Of a stretch of DNA of 64,000 nt, positions 26,563 to 37,128 are shown piece after piece. The stretch lies in assembly GCA_001464795.1 (NCBI GenBank), contig LNEB01000012.1:62001-126000 (forward strand), read 5' to 3'. The position numbers were made by a program, and so were the translations under genes. How positions within the stretch are numbered: the stretch's first letter is position 1; every line of letters begins with the position of its first letter. The DNA comes from Bdellovibrionales bacterium Ga0074139 (lineage in GTDB: Bacteria; Bdellovibrionota; Bdellovibrionia; Bdellovibrionales; Bdellovibrionaceae). The notes under the pieces were generated by a model, which had not been told where the DNA came from, did not search any database, and saw only the letters and a program-made list of their open reading frames with translations.

Positions 26563-27396
26563 TTAACCAATTAACTTCAAAGCGACTGAATTAATTGAGT
26601 TCGCTTGTGCCATTGTTGAAACTCCGGCTTGAAGTAAAATATTATTTCGTGTCATTTCAGATGAAGATTGAGCCACGTCCGTGTCACGAATTCGTGAATT
26701 AGCTGCACTCAAGTTTTCATGCTGATTCATTAAATTATCAACTGTGGATGTCATACGATTTTGTAAAGCACCCATATTTGAGCGCATTCCATTGACGTTG
26801 CTTTGTGCAGTATCCAAAAGGGCCAAAGCATCTTGAGCACCATCTTTAGATGTGAAATCAAGACTTGAAAGATCAAGACCATCTAAGGTTGCATTATTTT
26901 CTGAAGGATCCCAACTGATGCGGTTGTCTGTTGCATCACCATAAAGACCCACTTGGAAATCAAATTGAGGCGAGTTTCCATCAAGTAATTTTGTTGTACC
27001 CCAAGTTGTTACATTTGCAATTCGGTCAATTTCAGATTTCATTTGTTGAACTTCTTTATCCAAGAATTTTCTCTCAGTATCACCTACGGTGTCTGAAGCT
27101 CCTTGAATCGCAAGTTCTCTGAGGCGAGTGACAATGTTTGAAATCTCATTCAATCCACCTTCACCTGTTTGAATCATTGAGATACCGTCGTTGGCGTTTC
27201 GTGTGGCTTGTAAGCCTGATCGGAGCTGAGACTTAAGACCTTCAGAGATCGCAAGTCCTGCGGCATCGTCAGCGGCCTTATTGATACGGCTACCTGAAGC
27301 GAGTTGTGCCATACTGTTTTGAATCACTCGCTGGCTTGTTACTAGATTTCTTTGTGCGTTCACTGCTGCTATGTTTGTTGATACTCTTAGTCCCAT
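26563..27396 (-). CDS. fliC: Flagellin
   Basis: 277 residues, the short kind with almost only D0/D1 domains. The N-terminal signature GLRVSTNIAAVNAQRNL, followed by ASGSRINKAADDAAGLAIS (about 32-50), and the C-terminal part ending in NNILLQAGVSTMAQANS are typical. The variable middle is about 60 residues. It polymerises outside the cell as the filament. GGAGGA at 27404-27409 is the ribosome-binding site. The gene follows dut after 302 bases and has its own candidate promoter. Confidence 0.97.
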   Translation of the reverse strand: MGLRVSTNIAAVNAQRNLVTSQRVIQNSMAQLASGSRINKAADDAAGLAISEGLKSQLRSGLQATRNANDGISMIQTGEGGLNEISNIVTRLRELAIQGASDTVGDTERKFLDKEVQQMKSEIDRIANVTTWGTTKLLDGNSPQFDFQVGLYGDATDNRISWDPSENNATLDGLDLSSLDFTSKDGAQDALALLDTAQSNVNGMRSNMGALQNRMTSTVDNLMNQHENLSAANSRIRDTDVAQSSSEMTRNNILLQAGVSTMAQANSINSVALKLIG

Positions 27397-27510
27397 GTTT
27401 CGTTCCTCCGTTAATTGTTTTGTTTTTCCGTTATCACCTGTCTACTCGTCTGGTAGGAACTTGACCTTGTTCTTAAGATCTTGGTCCCACTCGACTTCCG
27501 ACACCACACC

Positions 27511-27536
27511 TTTCGGACTGTGTGAGGATTAGTTTA
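27511..27536 (-). promoter_or_regulatory. Sigma-28-like promoter for flagellin
   Basis: On the - strand TAAA, then 16 bases, then CCGA, the same spacing as in the FliA consensus (TAAA-N16-CCGATAA). Matches outside these cores are partial (TAAACTAA and TCCGAAAG). The predicted leader is about 110 bases. Confidence 0.45.
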
Positions 27537-27545
27537 CGAGACTGA

Positions 27546-27564
27546 TGTCCAGATTTTCAGGACA
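27546..27564. promoter_or_regulatory. Palindrome 1 upstream of flagellin
   Basis: TGTCCAGA-TTT-TCAGGACA, arms matching at seven of eight positions. An almost identical element lies 44 bases away. It lies just upstream of the sigma-28-like promoter, as an activator or repressor site could. Confidence 0.5.
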
Positions 27565-27589
27565 TTGGGTGGATATGAAAAAAGATTAA

Positions 27590-27608
27590 CGTCCAGAGAA
27601 TCAGGACG
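27590..27608. promoter_or_regulatory. Palindrome 2 upstream of flagellin
   Basis: CGTCCAGA-GAA-TCAGGACG, the same core GTCCAGA-N3-TCAGGAC as palindrome 1. The centres are 44 bases apart, about four helical turns, which would place two dimers on the same face of the DNA. Confidence 0.5.
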
Positions 27609-27698
27609 AGACGAGTCTTATGTCTTTAAATGAAAAATTCCAGACCATAATCGGGGGCTAGCTAGACGTTCAGCTTGAAAAATAAAAAAATTTTTATT

Positions 27699-28148
27699 CT
27701 ATTTTTTTCCAGTGGAGCCAAATCCGCCGGCTCCACGTTCTGTTTCTGAAAGCTGTTCGCTCCTATGAAAGATGGCTTGATAAACAGGAGCTACCACAAG
27801 TTGAGCGACACGGTCTTGATCATGAATCATCACAGGCTTATCACCTAAATTGATGACAATGATTTTCACTTCTCCGCGGTAATCCGCATCGATAGTGCCA
27901 GGTGTGTTTAAAACAGTGAGTCCTTCTTTTGCTGCCCATCCGCTGCGCGGGCGGGCTTGAATTTCAAAACCAACAGGAATTTCAAAGCTCAGTGCTGTGG
28001 GGATCATGGCACGCTGGCCTGGCTGCAACTGAACGGTTTCAGATAACTGAGCCCTAACGTCAAAGCCACTCGCACCAGCTGATTGATAAGCAGGCAGATC
28101 ACCTTTAAAATGTTCAAGAATTTTAATTTTGATATTTACATTGTTCAT
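27699..28148 (-). CDS. dut: dUTP pyrophosphatase
   Basis: 149 residues from the ATG at 28148, which overlaps the stop of the M16 protease gene (ATGA). The motifs of trimeric dUTPases are visible: ASGFDVRA (motif 1), RPRSGWAAKEGL (motif 2), NTPGTIDADYRGEVKI (motif 3), DRVAQLVV (motif 4) and RGAGGFGSTG (motif 5). It converts dUTP to dUMP, keeping uracil out of DNA. It is the fourth gene of the rpsO-pnp-M16-dut run. Confidence 0.96.
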   Translation of the reverse strand: MNNVNIKIKILEHFKGDLPAYQSAGASGFDVRAQLSETVQLQPGQRAMIPTALSFEIPVGFEIQARPRSGWAAKEGLTVLNTPGTIDADYRGEVKIIVINLGDKPVMIHDQDRVAQLVVAPVYQAIFHRSEQLSETERGAGGFGSTGKK

Positions 28149-29416
28149 ACAAACTCCACTTCTTTCCACCACTGCTCTTTTTGTGAAAGATCTGGCCCCA
28201 TCAAACAACCCGCCATTTTTTCAGGCTGGATCCAAGTTTCAATGAACTGATGCATTTCAGTAAGGCTGATACTTTGAATCATCTGAACCACTTGTTCAGG
28301 TGATCGGTATTCGGAAAACAAGGCTTCGTTGATGGCTATGGAATTCATTCTGTTTTCAGCATCATCAGCACCTAACAAAAGTTGACCCACCACCTGAGTC
28401 TTGTAACTTTCTAGTTCCGATTTTCTTAAGCCCTGTTTCTTCAATCGCTTCAATTCATGAGCCACGATTTCCACAAGTTGTTCTAATTTTTCACCGTCAA
28501 CACCCGCGTAGATATTCAAAACACCGCAGTCTTTAAAACTATTCATCGAGGAGTAGATGGAATAAGCAAGACCCTTACGCTCGCGAACATTTTGGTAAAG
28601 TCTAGAAGTCATTCCCCCGCCCAACAAAGTATTTAAGATAACTCCGTGGAAGCGATCCTTGGACATGACACTAGGAAAAGGAAGACCCAGTAAACAGTGA
28701 ACTTGTTCTGTGTTTTTTTCTTTAATTTTACGAGCCACTTTCCATCGAGGTTTTTTTTCTTTCACCTTCGGAGGCTTGGATTTTTTTTGTGCTAAAAACT
28801 TTTTTGCTAATAAAACGATTTCTTCATGATCCACTTGCCCAGCAGCACTGACCAACAGATTGCTACCCTGATAGTGAGTTTTGTAATGCCTGTAAATTTC
28901 AGCCATGGTCATATGGGTGATGGTTCTGATGGATCCAAGAATGGATCGGCCTAATTCACTGCCCTCAAAACAGGACTCAAAAAATAAATCATAAATGAAA
29001 TCTTCTGGATTTTCCTCTGACATGGCAATTTCTTGAAGGATCACACTTTTTTCCATGGCAAAGTCTTTTTTAGAAAACTTCATATGACTGACAAGATCCG
29101 CTAAAACTTCAAAGGCTTGCGGTAAATGATCTTTTAATACGAGTGCATGGTAGCAGGTGTTTTCCCTGGATGTGAAGGCGTTGAGATCACCACCAAGGGC
29201 TTCAAGGGATTTTGCGATTTGATAGGCAGATCTAGAATTTGTGCCTTTAAAAACCATATGCTCAAGCAAATGAGAGATTCCAATTTGATCATGGGGTTCG
29301 TGACGTGTGCCACGATCCACCCAAATCCCAACCGAGGCACTTCGAGTTTGTGAGTGATATTCACTGACAACTGTGATGCCGCTGGAAAGCCTCGTTTTTT
29401 TGAACTTTCGATCCAT
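28145..29416 (-). CDS. M16 family zinc metallopeptidase
   Basis: 423 residues, a single-unit M16B peptidase of the processing-peptidase-beta/PqqL-like type. The inverted zinc motif HLLEHMVFKGT (HxxEH, about 49-59) is followed by the downstream Glu region, and the C-terminal inactive-like domain contains GGGMTSRLYQNVRERKGLAY (about 266-285). It has no obvious signal peptide. The location right after pnp is common in many bacteria. Start and stop overlap the flanking genes by one and four bases. Confidence 0.93.
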   Translation of the reverse strand: MDRKFKKTRLSSGITVVSEYHSQTRSASVGIWVDRGTRHEPHDQIGISHLLEHMVFKGTNSRSAYQIAKSLEALGGDLNAFTSRENTCYHALVLKDHLPQAFEVLADLVSHMKFSKKDFAMEKSVILQEIAMSEENPEDFIYDLFFESCFEGSELGRSILGSIRTITHMTMAEIYRHYKTHYQGSNLLVSAAGQVDHEEIVLLAKKFLAQKKSKPPKVKEKKPRWKVARKIKEKNTEQVHCLLGLPFPSVMSKDRFHGVILNTLLGGGMTSRLYQNVRERKGLAYSIYSSMNSFKDCGVLNIYAGVDGEKLEQLVEIVAHELKRLKKQGLRKSELESYKTQVVGQLLLGADDAENRMNSIAINEALFSEYRSPEQVVQMIQSISLTEMHQFIETWIQPEKMAGCLMGPDLSQKEQWWKEVEFV

Positions 29417-31509
29417 TACTGAAGAAGAGCTTTGCGAGAAAGCTTGATGCGACCAGCGCGGTCCACTTCAAGAACTTTAACTTCAATTTCTTCACCCTCT
29501 TTAAGAACATCAGTGACCTGACGAATTCTTTCATGGGAAATTTCAGAAATATGTAAGAGTCCTTGAGTGTTCGGCATGATTTCAACAAACGCACCAAATT
29601 CAGCAATCTTCACAACGCGGCCTTTGTAGGCTTTGCCTACTTCAGCTTCTGCTACGATGTCATTGATCATGGCAATCGCACGCTTTGTTGCTTCTGGATC
29701 ACTTGAGGCCACGTGAATCTTACCAGAGTCTTCGATCTCGATCTTAACACCTGTGGCTTCTGTGATGCTTTTAATCACTTTTCCACCCGGGCCGATCACT
29801 TCACGAATCTTTTCTGGTTTGATTTGGATTGTTTCGATTCGTGGGGCAAATTCAGAGATCTGACCACGAGGAGTTTTCATCACTTTTTCCATCTCACCTA
29901 AGATGTGAAGACGGCCTTCTTTGGCTTGTAACAAAGCTTTTTCCATCACATCAAAAGTGACAGAGTCAATTTTGATATCCATTTGTAAAGCTGTAATACC
30001 TTCAGCCGTTCCAGCCACTTTGAAATCCATATCACCCAGATGATCTTCATCACCCAAGATATCTGTGAGGACTGCGTACTTTTCGCCCTCTTTAATCAGA
30101 CCCATGGCAATACCTGCCACGTTGGCCTTAATTTTCACACCAGCATCAAGCAAGGCAAGAGTGGCTGCACATACTGTTCCCATTGAAGAAGACCCATTGC
30201 TTTCTAAAACTTCGCTTACAATTCTAAGTGTATAAGGAAACTGAGCTTGATCAGGAATAATGGCCTTAACAGCCCGTTCTGCCAAAGCTCCGTGACCAAT
30301 TTCACGGCGACCTTGTCCACCGAACCGGCCCACTTCACCCACAGAAAATGGGGGGAAGTTATAATGAAGCATAAAGCGACGTTTAATATTTCCTAATAGT
30401 GTATCCACCATTTGCTCATCGTCACCAGTACCCAGTGTCACAGCGCCTAAGCACTGAGTCTCACCACGAGTAAACAGAGAAGATCCATGGGCACGAGGCA
30501 AAACACTGACTTCACAAGCAATGGGACGTACGGTTTTCATATCACGACCGTCAATGCGGTGAGCTTTATCTAAAATCATAGATCTTGCGACAGTGTATTT
30601 GATGTCATCGATAATAGTGGACAGTTCTTTTGTGCGCTTAGCAGCCAAATTAGCATCTGTTAAAGTTGCAATCAGATCTGCTTTCGCTTTCAACTTTGCT
30701 TCTGTGACCAAAGCATAGCGCTCGGTTTTGTCTTTCACGTTCAAGGCTTTTTCAATCATTGGCGTGAGTAACTTTGAAGCCTGTGCTTTAAAATCAGCAT
30801 CAATCTGAGGCGCTACAAAAACTCGCTTTTGTTTAGATCCCGCTTTTTCACGGAGCTCATCTTGAGCGTTAAGCAATGGAATCAAAGACTGGTGACCAAA
30901 TTTTAAAGCCGCTAATGTATCAGCTTCAGAAATAAGCTTCGTTTCACCTTCCACCATCAATAACCCCTGACGAGTTCCAGCTACGATCAAATCCACATCG
31001 GATTTTTCCAGTTGCTGAGGAGTAGGGTTCGCCAAGAATTGACCATCCACACGCGCCACTTGCACAGCGGCTGTGGGTCCATCAAAAGGAATGTCTGAGA
31101 TGTGAAGTGCTGCTGAAGCCCCAAGAGAAGATAGAACTTCAATAGGAAATGAACCATCAGAAGATAAAACAGTGGCAACAACTTGTGTGTCACATCGGTA
31201 GCCTTCAGGAAACTTAGGACGTAGAGGACGATCGATCAAGCGAGCTATTAAAATTTGCTCTGTTGTCGGGCGACCTTCCCTTTTGAAATATCCACCGGGA
31301 ATTTTTCCAGTGGCATAAAACTTTTCCTGATATTCGATCGTCAATGGAAAGAAATCGATGTCTTTAGGTTCTTTTGCAGACACAGCTGTAACAAGAACTA
31401 AATTGGCGCCAGAGCTGACAAGGACAGATCCGTCAGCTTGCTTTGCCATGCGACCTGTTTCGATAGTGATTTGGCGACCGCCGACTGATGTGGTGACAGT
31501 AGTTTTCAT
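29416..31509 (-). CDS. pnp: Polynucleotide phosphorylase
   Basis: 697 residues, the usual length. Two RNase PH cores are present (about 5-225 and 305-540, with GRFGGQGRREIGHGALAERA at about 393-412), followed by KH (about 550-610; IREVIGPGGKVIKSI) and S1 (about 615-690). It degrades RNA 3' to 5' with phosphate. It follows rpsO after 32 bases, the classical rpsO-pnp arrangement, and its stop overlaps the M16 gene start. Confidence 0.97.
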   Translation of the reverse strand: MKTTVTTSVGGRQITIETGRMAKQADGSVLVSSGANLVLVTAVSAKEPKDIDFFPLTIEYQEKFYATGKIPGGYFKREGRPTTEQILIARLIDRPLRPKFPEGYRCDTQVVATVLSSDGSFPIEVLSSLGASAALHISDIPFDGPTAAVQVARVDGQFLANPTPQQLEKSDVDLIVAGTRQGLLMVEGETKLISEADTLAALKFGHQSLIPLLNAQDELREKAGSKQKRVFVAPQIDADFKAQASKLLTPMIEKALNVKDKTERYALVTEAKLKAKADLIATLTDANLAAKRTKELSTIIDDIKYTVARSMILDKAHRIDGRDMKTVRPIACEVSVLPRAHGSSLFTRGETQCLGAVTLGTGDDEQMVDTLLGNIKRRFMLHYNFPPFSVGEVGRFGGQGRREIGHGALAERAVKAIIPDQAQFPYTLRIVSEVLESNGSSSMGTVCAATLALLDAGVKIKANVAGIAMGLIKEGEKYAVLTDILGDEDHLGDMDFKVAGTAEGITALQMDIKIDSVTFDVMEKALLQAKEGRLHILGEMEKVMKTPRGQISEFAPRIETIQIKPEKIREVIGPGGKVIKSITEATGVKIEIEDSGKIHVASSDPEATKRAIAMINDIVAEAEVGKAYKGRVVKIAEFGAFVEIMPNTQGLLHISEISHERIRQVTDVLKEGEEIEVKVLEVDRAGRIKLSRKALLQ

Positions 31510-31541
31510 TTTTAAATCTTTCTTGGATGGGCAGTTTTAAA

Positions 31542-31811
31542 TTACTTACGGATATCGAGTTCTTTGATCAGACTTTCGTATCGTTTCACATCTGTGCGCT
31601 TCAAGTAATCAAGAAGTTTACGACGACGATTAACAATCGTGATCAATCCACGCTGAGAGTGAACATCTTTTTTGTGAGTCTTGAAATGACCTGTCAGTTC
31701 GTTAATACGCGCTGTGATCAAAGCCACTTGGACTTCAGACGAACCTGTGTCTAAGTCAGTGCGTTGAAATTTTTTGAGAATTGATGAGATTGTTTCTTTT
31801 GTGACGGCCAT
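31542..31811 (-). CDS. rpsO: Ribosomal protein S15
   Basis: 89 residues, the full length of S15, with [19 protein letters not shown] (about 21-39) and [10 protein letters not shown]. It binds 16S rRNA in the small-subunit platform. GGAGA at 31817-31821 is the ribosome-binding site. It is the first gene of the pnp operon and is divergent from the exported phosphatase gene. Confidence 0.97.
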   Translation of the reverse strand: MAVTKETISSILKKFQRTDLDTGSSEVQVALITARINELTGHFKTHKKDVHSQRGLITIVNRRRKLLDYLKRTDVKRYESLIKELDIRK

Positions 31812-32002
31812 TAGCGTCTCCTTTTTTTAAATTCATTAGCTACTGTTTTTGAAAATCAAAAACTTTTGTAGTCCCCCCAAAATTCCGTCATGGCTGTCGA
31901 GAATCAGAGATGGAAGGTGTGTTATAGGTCGAACCCCCCTGTGGGTCAACAAGTCGTATTTTAGCTTTGACTCTTTTATCAGAGCTTGTAGCCTTAAAAC
32001 CT

Positions 32003-32935
32003 ATGAGAAAAAATTTCTTAATCCTCGTTCTGGGCCTCTTTTTATCACCTTTAATAGGGGCTGAAACCGTTCACCTGCTGGCTGTTGGTGACACCGGCAA
32101 AAATGGCCCTCCCCAAAAGCAAGTGGCTGAAGCCATGCTCAGGCACTGCCAGATCTATCCCTGCCAATACGGGCTATTGCTGGGCGACAATCTCTATAAC
32201 GAAGGTATGAAAACCCCCAATGACCCCAAAATGGATGAGGTCTTTAAAAACTATTACAGCCGGCTGCCGATTCCCTTCTTTGTGACCCTTGGAAACCATG
32301 ATTACGGTGCATTATCCAACAATTGGACCCGAGGGAGCTATCAATTGGGTTATTCCAAATCCAATCCCCAATTCATGCTTCCTAACTATTGGTACTACGT
32401 AGAATTTGAAAACTTTGTGTTAGCGGTGATCGATACAACTCGCATGATGTGGAGCAAGGATCTGGATCTCCAAAGACAAATGTTGCAAGAGGCCCATAAT
32501 AAATCCAAAGGTAAGTTTTTTATCGTGATGGGTCACCACCCCTATTTATCAAATGGCAGTCACGGAAATGCGGGACGCTATGAAGGCGTCTCACGGCCCA
32601 GTTTTGTCTCTGGCACGGAAGTTAAAAAGATGATTGATCAAGAGGTCTGCGGTAAAGCCCATTTGTACTTAAGTGGTCATGATCATAGCTTGCAGCTTGC
32701 CAGTGGGGCCCAAGCGGGATGCTCGACTTTATTGGTTGTGTCTGGTGCTGGTGGAGATAGCGATGGACTTGAGAAAAGAAATTCCACGATATTTGAAGCT
32801 CAATCTTTGGGGTTTGTGACCTTAGCTGTTGATGCCACACAAATTTCTTTGAAGTTTTGGAATCAGGATAATCAGCTTCTTTACCAAGGCCGCACGGAAA
32901 GTCCTCTAAAGTTTAGAAGAAGCCGCCGACGCTAG
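32003..32935 (+). CDS. Exported metallophosphoesterase, purple-acid-phosphatase type
   Basis: 310 residues from the ATG at 32003, which gives a clean signal peptide (MRKNFLILVLGLFLSPLIGA). The five metallophosphatase blocks are all seen in order: VGDTG, LLGDNLY, LGNHDYG, GHHPY and SGHDH. The arrangement resembles the tartrate-resistant acid phosphatase group. It would act in the periplasm or outside, perhaps liberating phosphate. It ends inside the convergent truB gene (30-base overlap). Confidence 0.88.
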   Translation: MRKNFLILVLGLFLSPLIGAETVHLLAVGDTGKNGPPQKQVAEAMLRHCQIYPCQYGLLLGDNLYNEGMKTPNDPKMDEVFKNYYSRLPIPFFVTLGNHDYGALSNNWTRGSYQLGYSKSNPQFMLPNYWYYVEFENFVLAVIDTTRMMWSKDLDLQRQMLQEAHNKSKGKFFIVMGHHPYLSNGSHGNAGRYEGVSRPSFVSGTEVKKMIDQEVCGKAHLYLSGHDHSLQLASGAQAGCSTLLVVSGAGGDSDGLEKRNSTIFEAQSLGFVTLAVDATQISLKFWNQDNQLLYQGRTESPLKFRRSRRR

Positions 32936-33844
32936 AACTCGCTTGATTTTAAAACCACTGCCTTTTTCATAGGCCACGATGGCCAAAAGTTCTGAACTTT
33001 GCTGAGACACCACCTGAAGAAATGAATTCTCTTCAGGATTAACAAGCGAAATCAGCAAGCGTCTAAGGTCATGGCTGATTTGACCATTTAGTAAAAGCGT
33101 TTGATCAAATATTTGCACCCTTGCTTTTTTCATTTGCGGCAAAGCATGGGTCAAACCCACAAAGGCTTTTGGAATTTTTGACTCTTTAAGATCATTTTCA
33201 ATTTCAGACATTTTTTGCGCTTGTGACAAAAGAAAGGGTTCCGATGCGGTTCTGATCAAAGACTTCATACAAGCCCCGCAACCCAGCTGATCTCCCAATT
33301 GATCCACCCAGGTGCGAATAAAACTTCCTTTTGAGCAATTCAAATCCACCCAAAAACAATTTGTGTTTTCTGATGATTTTCTCTGGGCTCCCCAAAACTT
33401 CATAATTTTTCTTGGGGTCTCAATTTTTTTATCCTGATGAGCGAGCTCATAAAGTTTTTGCCCACCCACCTTCACAGCCGAGTGCATGGGCACTGGCCAC
33501 TGAAATTCACCGTTCATAAGCGGCAATTGTTCTGCTAACTGATCCCAATGTTTTTTTTCGACAGCTGTGTCTTGAATTGTTTTTCCTGTGATATCAAGAG
33601 CGTCCGTTTTAAGTCCTAAAAGAACTTCCACTTGATAGGATTTATTGCCGTCCATAATGTAGGGACTTAATTTGGTGGCTTTTCCAAGCAATAAAACCAT
33701 GAGCCCTGAGGCCAAAGGATCCAAAGTTCCAGAGTGCCCCACTTCACGGGTTTTAAAAGCGCGTCTGACCTGATCGACAAGATCATGACTTGTGATACCA
33801 GAAGGTTTGTTGATTAGTAAAAGCCCGTCAAAGGCAAAGCTCAT
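32906..33844 (-). CDS. truB: tRNA pseudouridine-55 synthase TruB
   Basis: 312 residues. KPSGITSHDLVDQVR and the catalytic-site region GHSGTLDPLASGLMVLLLGK (about 37-56, catalytic Asp in the TLDP) are diagnostic. It makes pseudouridine 55 in tRNA. The start overlaps the rbfA stop by four bases, and it is the last gene of the rimP-nusA-infB-rbfA-truB run. The last bases overlap the phosphatase gene end. Confidence 0.96.
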   Translation of the reverse strand: MSFAFDGLLLINKPSGITSHDLVDQVRRAFKTREVGHSGTLDPLASGLMVLLLGKATKLSPYIMDGNKSYQVEVLLGLKTDALDITGKTIQDTAVEKKHWDQLAEQLPLMNGEFQWPVPMHSAVKVGGQKLYELAHQDKKIETPRKIMKFWGAQRKSSENTNCFWVDLNCSKGSFIRTWVDQLGDQLGCGACMKSLIRTASEPFLLSQAQKMSEIENDLKESKIPKAFVGLTHALPQMKKARVQIFDQTLLLNGQISHDLRRLLISLVNPEENSFLQVVSQQSSELLAIVAYEKGSGFKIKRVLASAASSKL

Positions 33845-34215
33845 TGATCTTCAGGCTTTCGAGCAAGGTTAAGATCAAACAGGATTTTTTCTATTTTTAA
33901 AACTTCTTCGGTGGTGTGATCTTTCATAAACGTGAGTTTGGGGCAGTAGCGCATTTTTAGCTGCTTACCAATATAGTTTTGAAACTCAAAGGCCCGCTTT
34001 TGTAATAATTCGATCACATCTTCAGGCACTGTGCCTTCACCTAGAACGCTTACAAAAACGCGCGCTGTTCTGAGATCACTGGGCATTTTAACATGGGTCA
34101 CTGTGACCAAACCTGGAAGTGGCGTTGATAGGCCCGTAATCAAATACTGTGCAATTTGAATTTGCACTTCTTTCTCGACCCGGGCGACTCTTCTTCCATC
34201 TCCAACATTTTTCAT
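33841..34215 (-). CDS. rbfA: Ribosome-binding factor A
   Basis: 124 residues with the KH-like RbfA pattern: RVEKEVQIQIAQYLI near the start, VTVTHVKMPSDLRTARVFVS (about 38-57) and LKMRYCPKLTFMKD (about 86-99). It matures the 30S subunit. It lies 15 bases after infB and overlaps truB, in the standard gene order. Confidence 0.94.
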   Translation of the reverse strand: MKNVGDGRRVARVEKEVQIQIAQYLITGLSTPLPGLVTVTHVKMPSDLRTARVFVSVLGEGTVPEDVIELLQKRAFEFQNYIGKQLKMRYCPKLTFMKDHTTEEVLKIEKILFDLNLARKPEDQ

Positions 34216-34230
34216 AAGTAGCTTGGACCT

Positions 34231-37086
34231 TTACACATTCGCATCAGGATAAAGTTCACGAATTTTTTCTTCTTTAACAAAGGCTTCAATCACGTCGCCA
34301 ACCTTCATGTCATTGAAGTTTTCAATTCCCACACCGCACTCGAAACCTTGAGCGACTTCTTTTGCGTCATCTTTGAAACGCTTGAGGCTTGAAATTTTAC
34401 TTTCAAATACAATTTTACCATCACGGATCAAGCGGATTTGATTCGATCTTTGGATTTTTCCATCCACGATAAAGCAACCTGCGATAAGACCAATTTTGGG
34501 AACAGTGAAAGTGTTTCTAACTTCCGCACGGCCCATGATTTTTTCAACGATATCAGGAGTGAGTAAACCACTCATGACACGCTTCATATCATCAACCATC
34601 TCGTAAACAATCGAATAGGTGCGAACTTCAACGCCCATTTGTTTCGCTTTATTCATCGATACAGTGTCGGGTCTTACGTTAAATCCGATCACCATACCTT
34701 TAGCAGTATGAGCAAGCAGAATATCTGATTCCGAAATTCCACCCACAGCTGTCATCAGCACGCGGATTTTCACTTCAGGAGTGTTAAGCTTATTAAGTAA
34801 TCCCAAGATCGCTTCAAGGGATCCATGAACGTCAGCTTTCACGATAATAGGAAGCTCTTTCAGATCACCTTGTTTGGCTTTCGAGAAAATTTCTTCCAAA
34901 GTTTTCTTTTGTGAACTTTGTGCAAGTAATGCCAAAGCTTGTTCTCTGCGAGTGGCTGCAACGGATTCCGCTTGTTTTTCGTCAGAGACGATATCAAATC
35001 GGTCACCGGCTGCTGGTACATCAGCAAGTCCCAAAACTTCCACAGGATAACCTGGTAAAGTTCGATCTACTTTTTTGCCTTGATCGTTGGTCATGGATTT
35101 AATTTTACCCCAGGTCACACCGGCTACGATGTACTGGCCCACTTCCACGAAACCATCTTTCACTAAAATGGAGGCCACAGGTCCACGGCCTTTTTCCATT
35201 TTGGCTTCGATCACAAGGCCTGTTCCAGAACGTAAAGGATTGGCTTTCAATTCCTGAACTTCAGCGACCAATTTAATTTGCTCAAGTAATTCATCAAGTC
35301 CTGTTCGCTTCAATGCAGAAACAGGAGCATAAATCGTAGTGCCTCCCCACTCTTCAGGAACGAGTTCCATCTCAGTGAGTTGTTGCTTAATTTTTTCTGG
35401 ATTAGCACCAGGCTTATCCATTTTATTAACAGCCACGATGATGGGAACTCCAGCCGCTTTGGCGTGGCTAATGGCTTCCTGAGTTTGTGGCATCATTCCA
35501 TCGTCAGCCGCGACAACGATCACCGCAATGTCAGTGGCATTGGCTCCACGGGCTCGCATGGCAGTAAAGGCCGCGTGACCAGGAGTATCTAAGAATGTAA
35601 TCACAAAACCATCGGGCAATGTCACAGAGTAAGCACCAATGTGCTGAGTGATTCCACCCGCTTCGCCAGCAGCCACTTTTGTGGATCTGATGGCATCAAG
35701 CAGTGAAGTTTTTCCGTGATCGACGTGACCCATAATGGTCACCACTGGTGGGCGTGTTACACGCTCGGCACCGGTATCACCAAAAGTGTCCGCGTTGACA
35801 ATTTCTTCTGCTGTTTTCAATGTGTTTTTGGCTTCCCATCCGAAATCAGTCACCACAAGGGCTAAGGTATCGAAATCAAGGCTGGTATTCATATTGGCCA
35901 TCACACCATTGTTCATTAATACTTTGATCAATTGAGGGGCTTTAATTCCCATATTTTGTGCCGCTTGAGAAAGCTTCATGGTGCCATAAACTTCAAGCAC
36001 ACGTTTAGAGGCTTTGGCCTGTGTAAGTTCAGTTTTTTTACCCACTCGGCCGATTTGATCTTTTTTCTTTTTAGGTTGGAAAACCATTTCTCGTTTACGA
36101 AATTCAACGGCATTGAATTGCAGTAGTTCTTCTTGCTCGCGCTCTTTAGCTGACTGAGTGGCTCCAGTGCCTTCTAATTTTTTACTGCGTTTCGCAAAAT
36201 CTTTTCTGGCTTGTTCGGCTGGATCCTCGAACCCAACTGTGGGTTCAATAACAGGATTGGTTTGAGCAACAAAGCCTGCGCGTAATCCACGGTTGGCTGT
36301 GCTTCTTGGAGGAGCCGAGAATCCACCGGGACGAGGACCCGCTTGATTGTTGTTACCATGTTGAAATCCACCGCTGCCTTGAGGACGAAAACTTTGTCCT
36401 TGAGGAGGCTGAACGCGTGATAAATCCATGCGTCCCACAATGTTTCTTCGTGGGGCATTCACTGGAGTTGAGGAACTGGCCACACCACTGTTACCAACAA
36501 CCACTTCTTTTTTTCTTGCAGGCGTTGGAGCTGCTGCAGGAGTGGGAGCGACAGGTGCTGCTGCCACAGGAGCTGGTTTTTCTTCTACTTTTTCAACTTC
36601 AATTTTTTTAACTTCTACTTTTTTCACTTCCACAGCAGCTACGGGAGCCGCCACTTCAGCAGCCACTGGTGCAGCCACAGGAGCTGCAGGTGTCTCAACA
36701 ACTTCTTCCACTTCTTCAACAGCTGCCGCTTCTAAGGCTTTTTTAGCAAGTTCTTCAGCAGGCGTGGCTTTTCTTCGAACCACAGTTGAGGCTTTAGGTG
36801 CCACTTCCACTTTTGCTTTGGATCCCGCTTTTGAAAGTGCCTCAGTGGCGGCTGCTGCTTTTTTAGCCGGAGCTTTTTTAGCCGCTGTGACTTTTTTAAC
36901 TTTAGAGGGCTGCTCTGAGCCGCCGCTGGCGCCCGCAAGTTTTTGCTTTAATTGCTCAAGAACACTGGGCTCAAGTTCCGCCATATGAGATTTTACGGGA
37001 ATTTGCCATTCACGTATTTTGTCCATCAGGGCCAAGGGCGTCATGCCAATTTCTTTCGCGTATTCAAAAACTTTTGGGTTGCTCAC
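34231..37086 (-). CDS. infB: Translation initiation factor IF-2
   Basis: 951 residues. The IF2 N-terminal domain ([18 protein letters not shown]) is followed by a long Ala/Lys/Pro/Val-rich low-complexity linker (about 55-230). The G domain has GHVDHGKTS (about 454), DTPGHAAF and NKMD, then the C-terminal domains with the initiator-tRNA-binding C2 part. The linker is full of repeated short phrases ([16 protein letters not shown]), so the antisense strand there reads as an open frame by composition only. It guides fMet-tRNA to the 30S subunit. Confidence 0.97.
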   Translation of the reverse strand: MSNPKVFEYAKEIGMTPLALMDKIREWQIPVKSHMAELEPSVLEQLKQKLAGASGGSEQPSKVKKVTAAKKAPAKKAAAATEALSKAGSKAKVEVAPKASTVVRRKATPAEELAKKALEAAAVEEVEEVVETPAAPVAAPVAAEVAAPVAAVEVKKVEVKKIEVEKVEEKPAPVAAAPVAPTPAAAPTPARKKEVVVGNSGVASSSTPVNAPRRNIVGRMDLSRVQPPQGQSFRPQGSGGFQHGNNNQAGPRPGGFSAPPRSTANRGLRAGFVAQTNPVIEPTVGFEDPAEQARKDFAKRSKKLEGTGATQSAKEREQEELLQFNAVEFRKREMVFQPKKKKDQIGRVGKKTELTQAKASKRVLEVYGTMKLSQAAQNMGIKAPQLIKVLMNNGVMANMNTSLDFDTLALVVTDFGWEAKNTLKTAEEIVNADTFGDTGAERVTRPPVVTIMGHVDHGKTSLLDAIRSTKVAAGEAGGITQHIGAYSVTLPDGFVITFLDTPGHAAFTAMRARGANATDIAVIVVAADDGMMPQTQEAISHAKAAGVPIIVAVNKMDKPGANPEKIKQQLTEMELVPEEWGGTTIYAPVSALKRTGLDELLEQIKLVAEVQELKANPLRSGTGLVIEAKMEKGRGPVASILVKDGFVEVGQYIVAGVTWGKIKSMTNDQGKKVDRTLPGYPVEVLGLADVPAAGDRFDIVSDEKQAESVAATRREQALALLAQSSQKKTLEEIFSKAKQGDLKELPIIVKADVHGSLEAILGLLNKLNTPEVKIRVLMTAVGGISESDILLAHTAKGMVIGFNVRPDTVSMNKAKQMGVEVRTYSIVYEMVDDMKRVMSGLLTPDIVEKIMGRAEVRNTFTVPKIGLIAGCFIVDGKIQRSNQIRLIRDGKIVFESKISSLKRFKDDAKEVAQGFECGVGIENFNDMKVGDVIEAFVKEEKIRELYPDANV

Positions 37087-37128
37087 TCATTCTCCTTCAA
37101 TACTTTTTCTAAAACTTAAACCAGGAAT

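Noticed and set aside
36428-36988. 186-codon open frame antisense to infB
   Set aside because: It mirrors the repetitive Ala/Val/Lys codons of the IF-2 linker; Thr/Ala-rich text with no domain and no ribosome-binding site.
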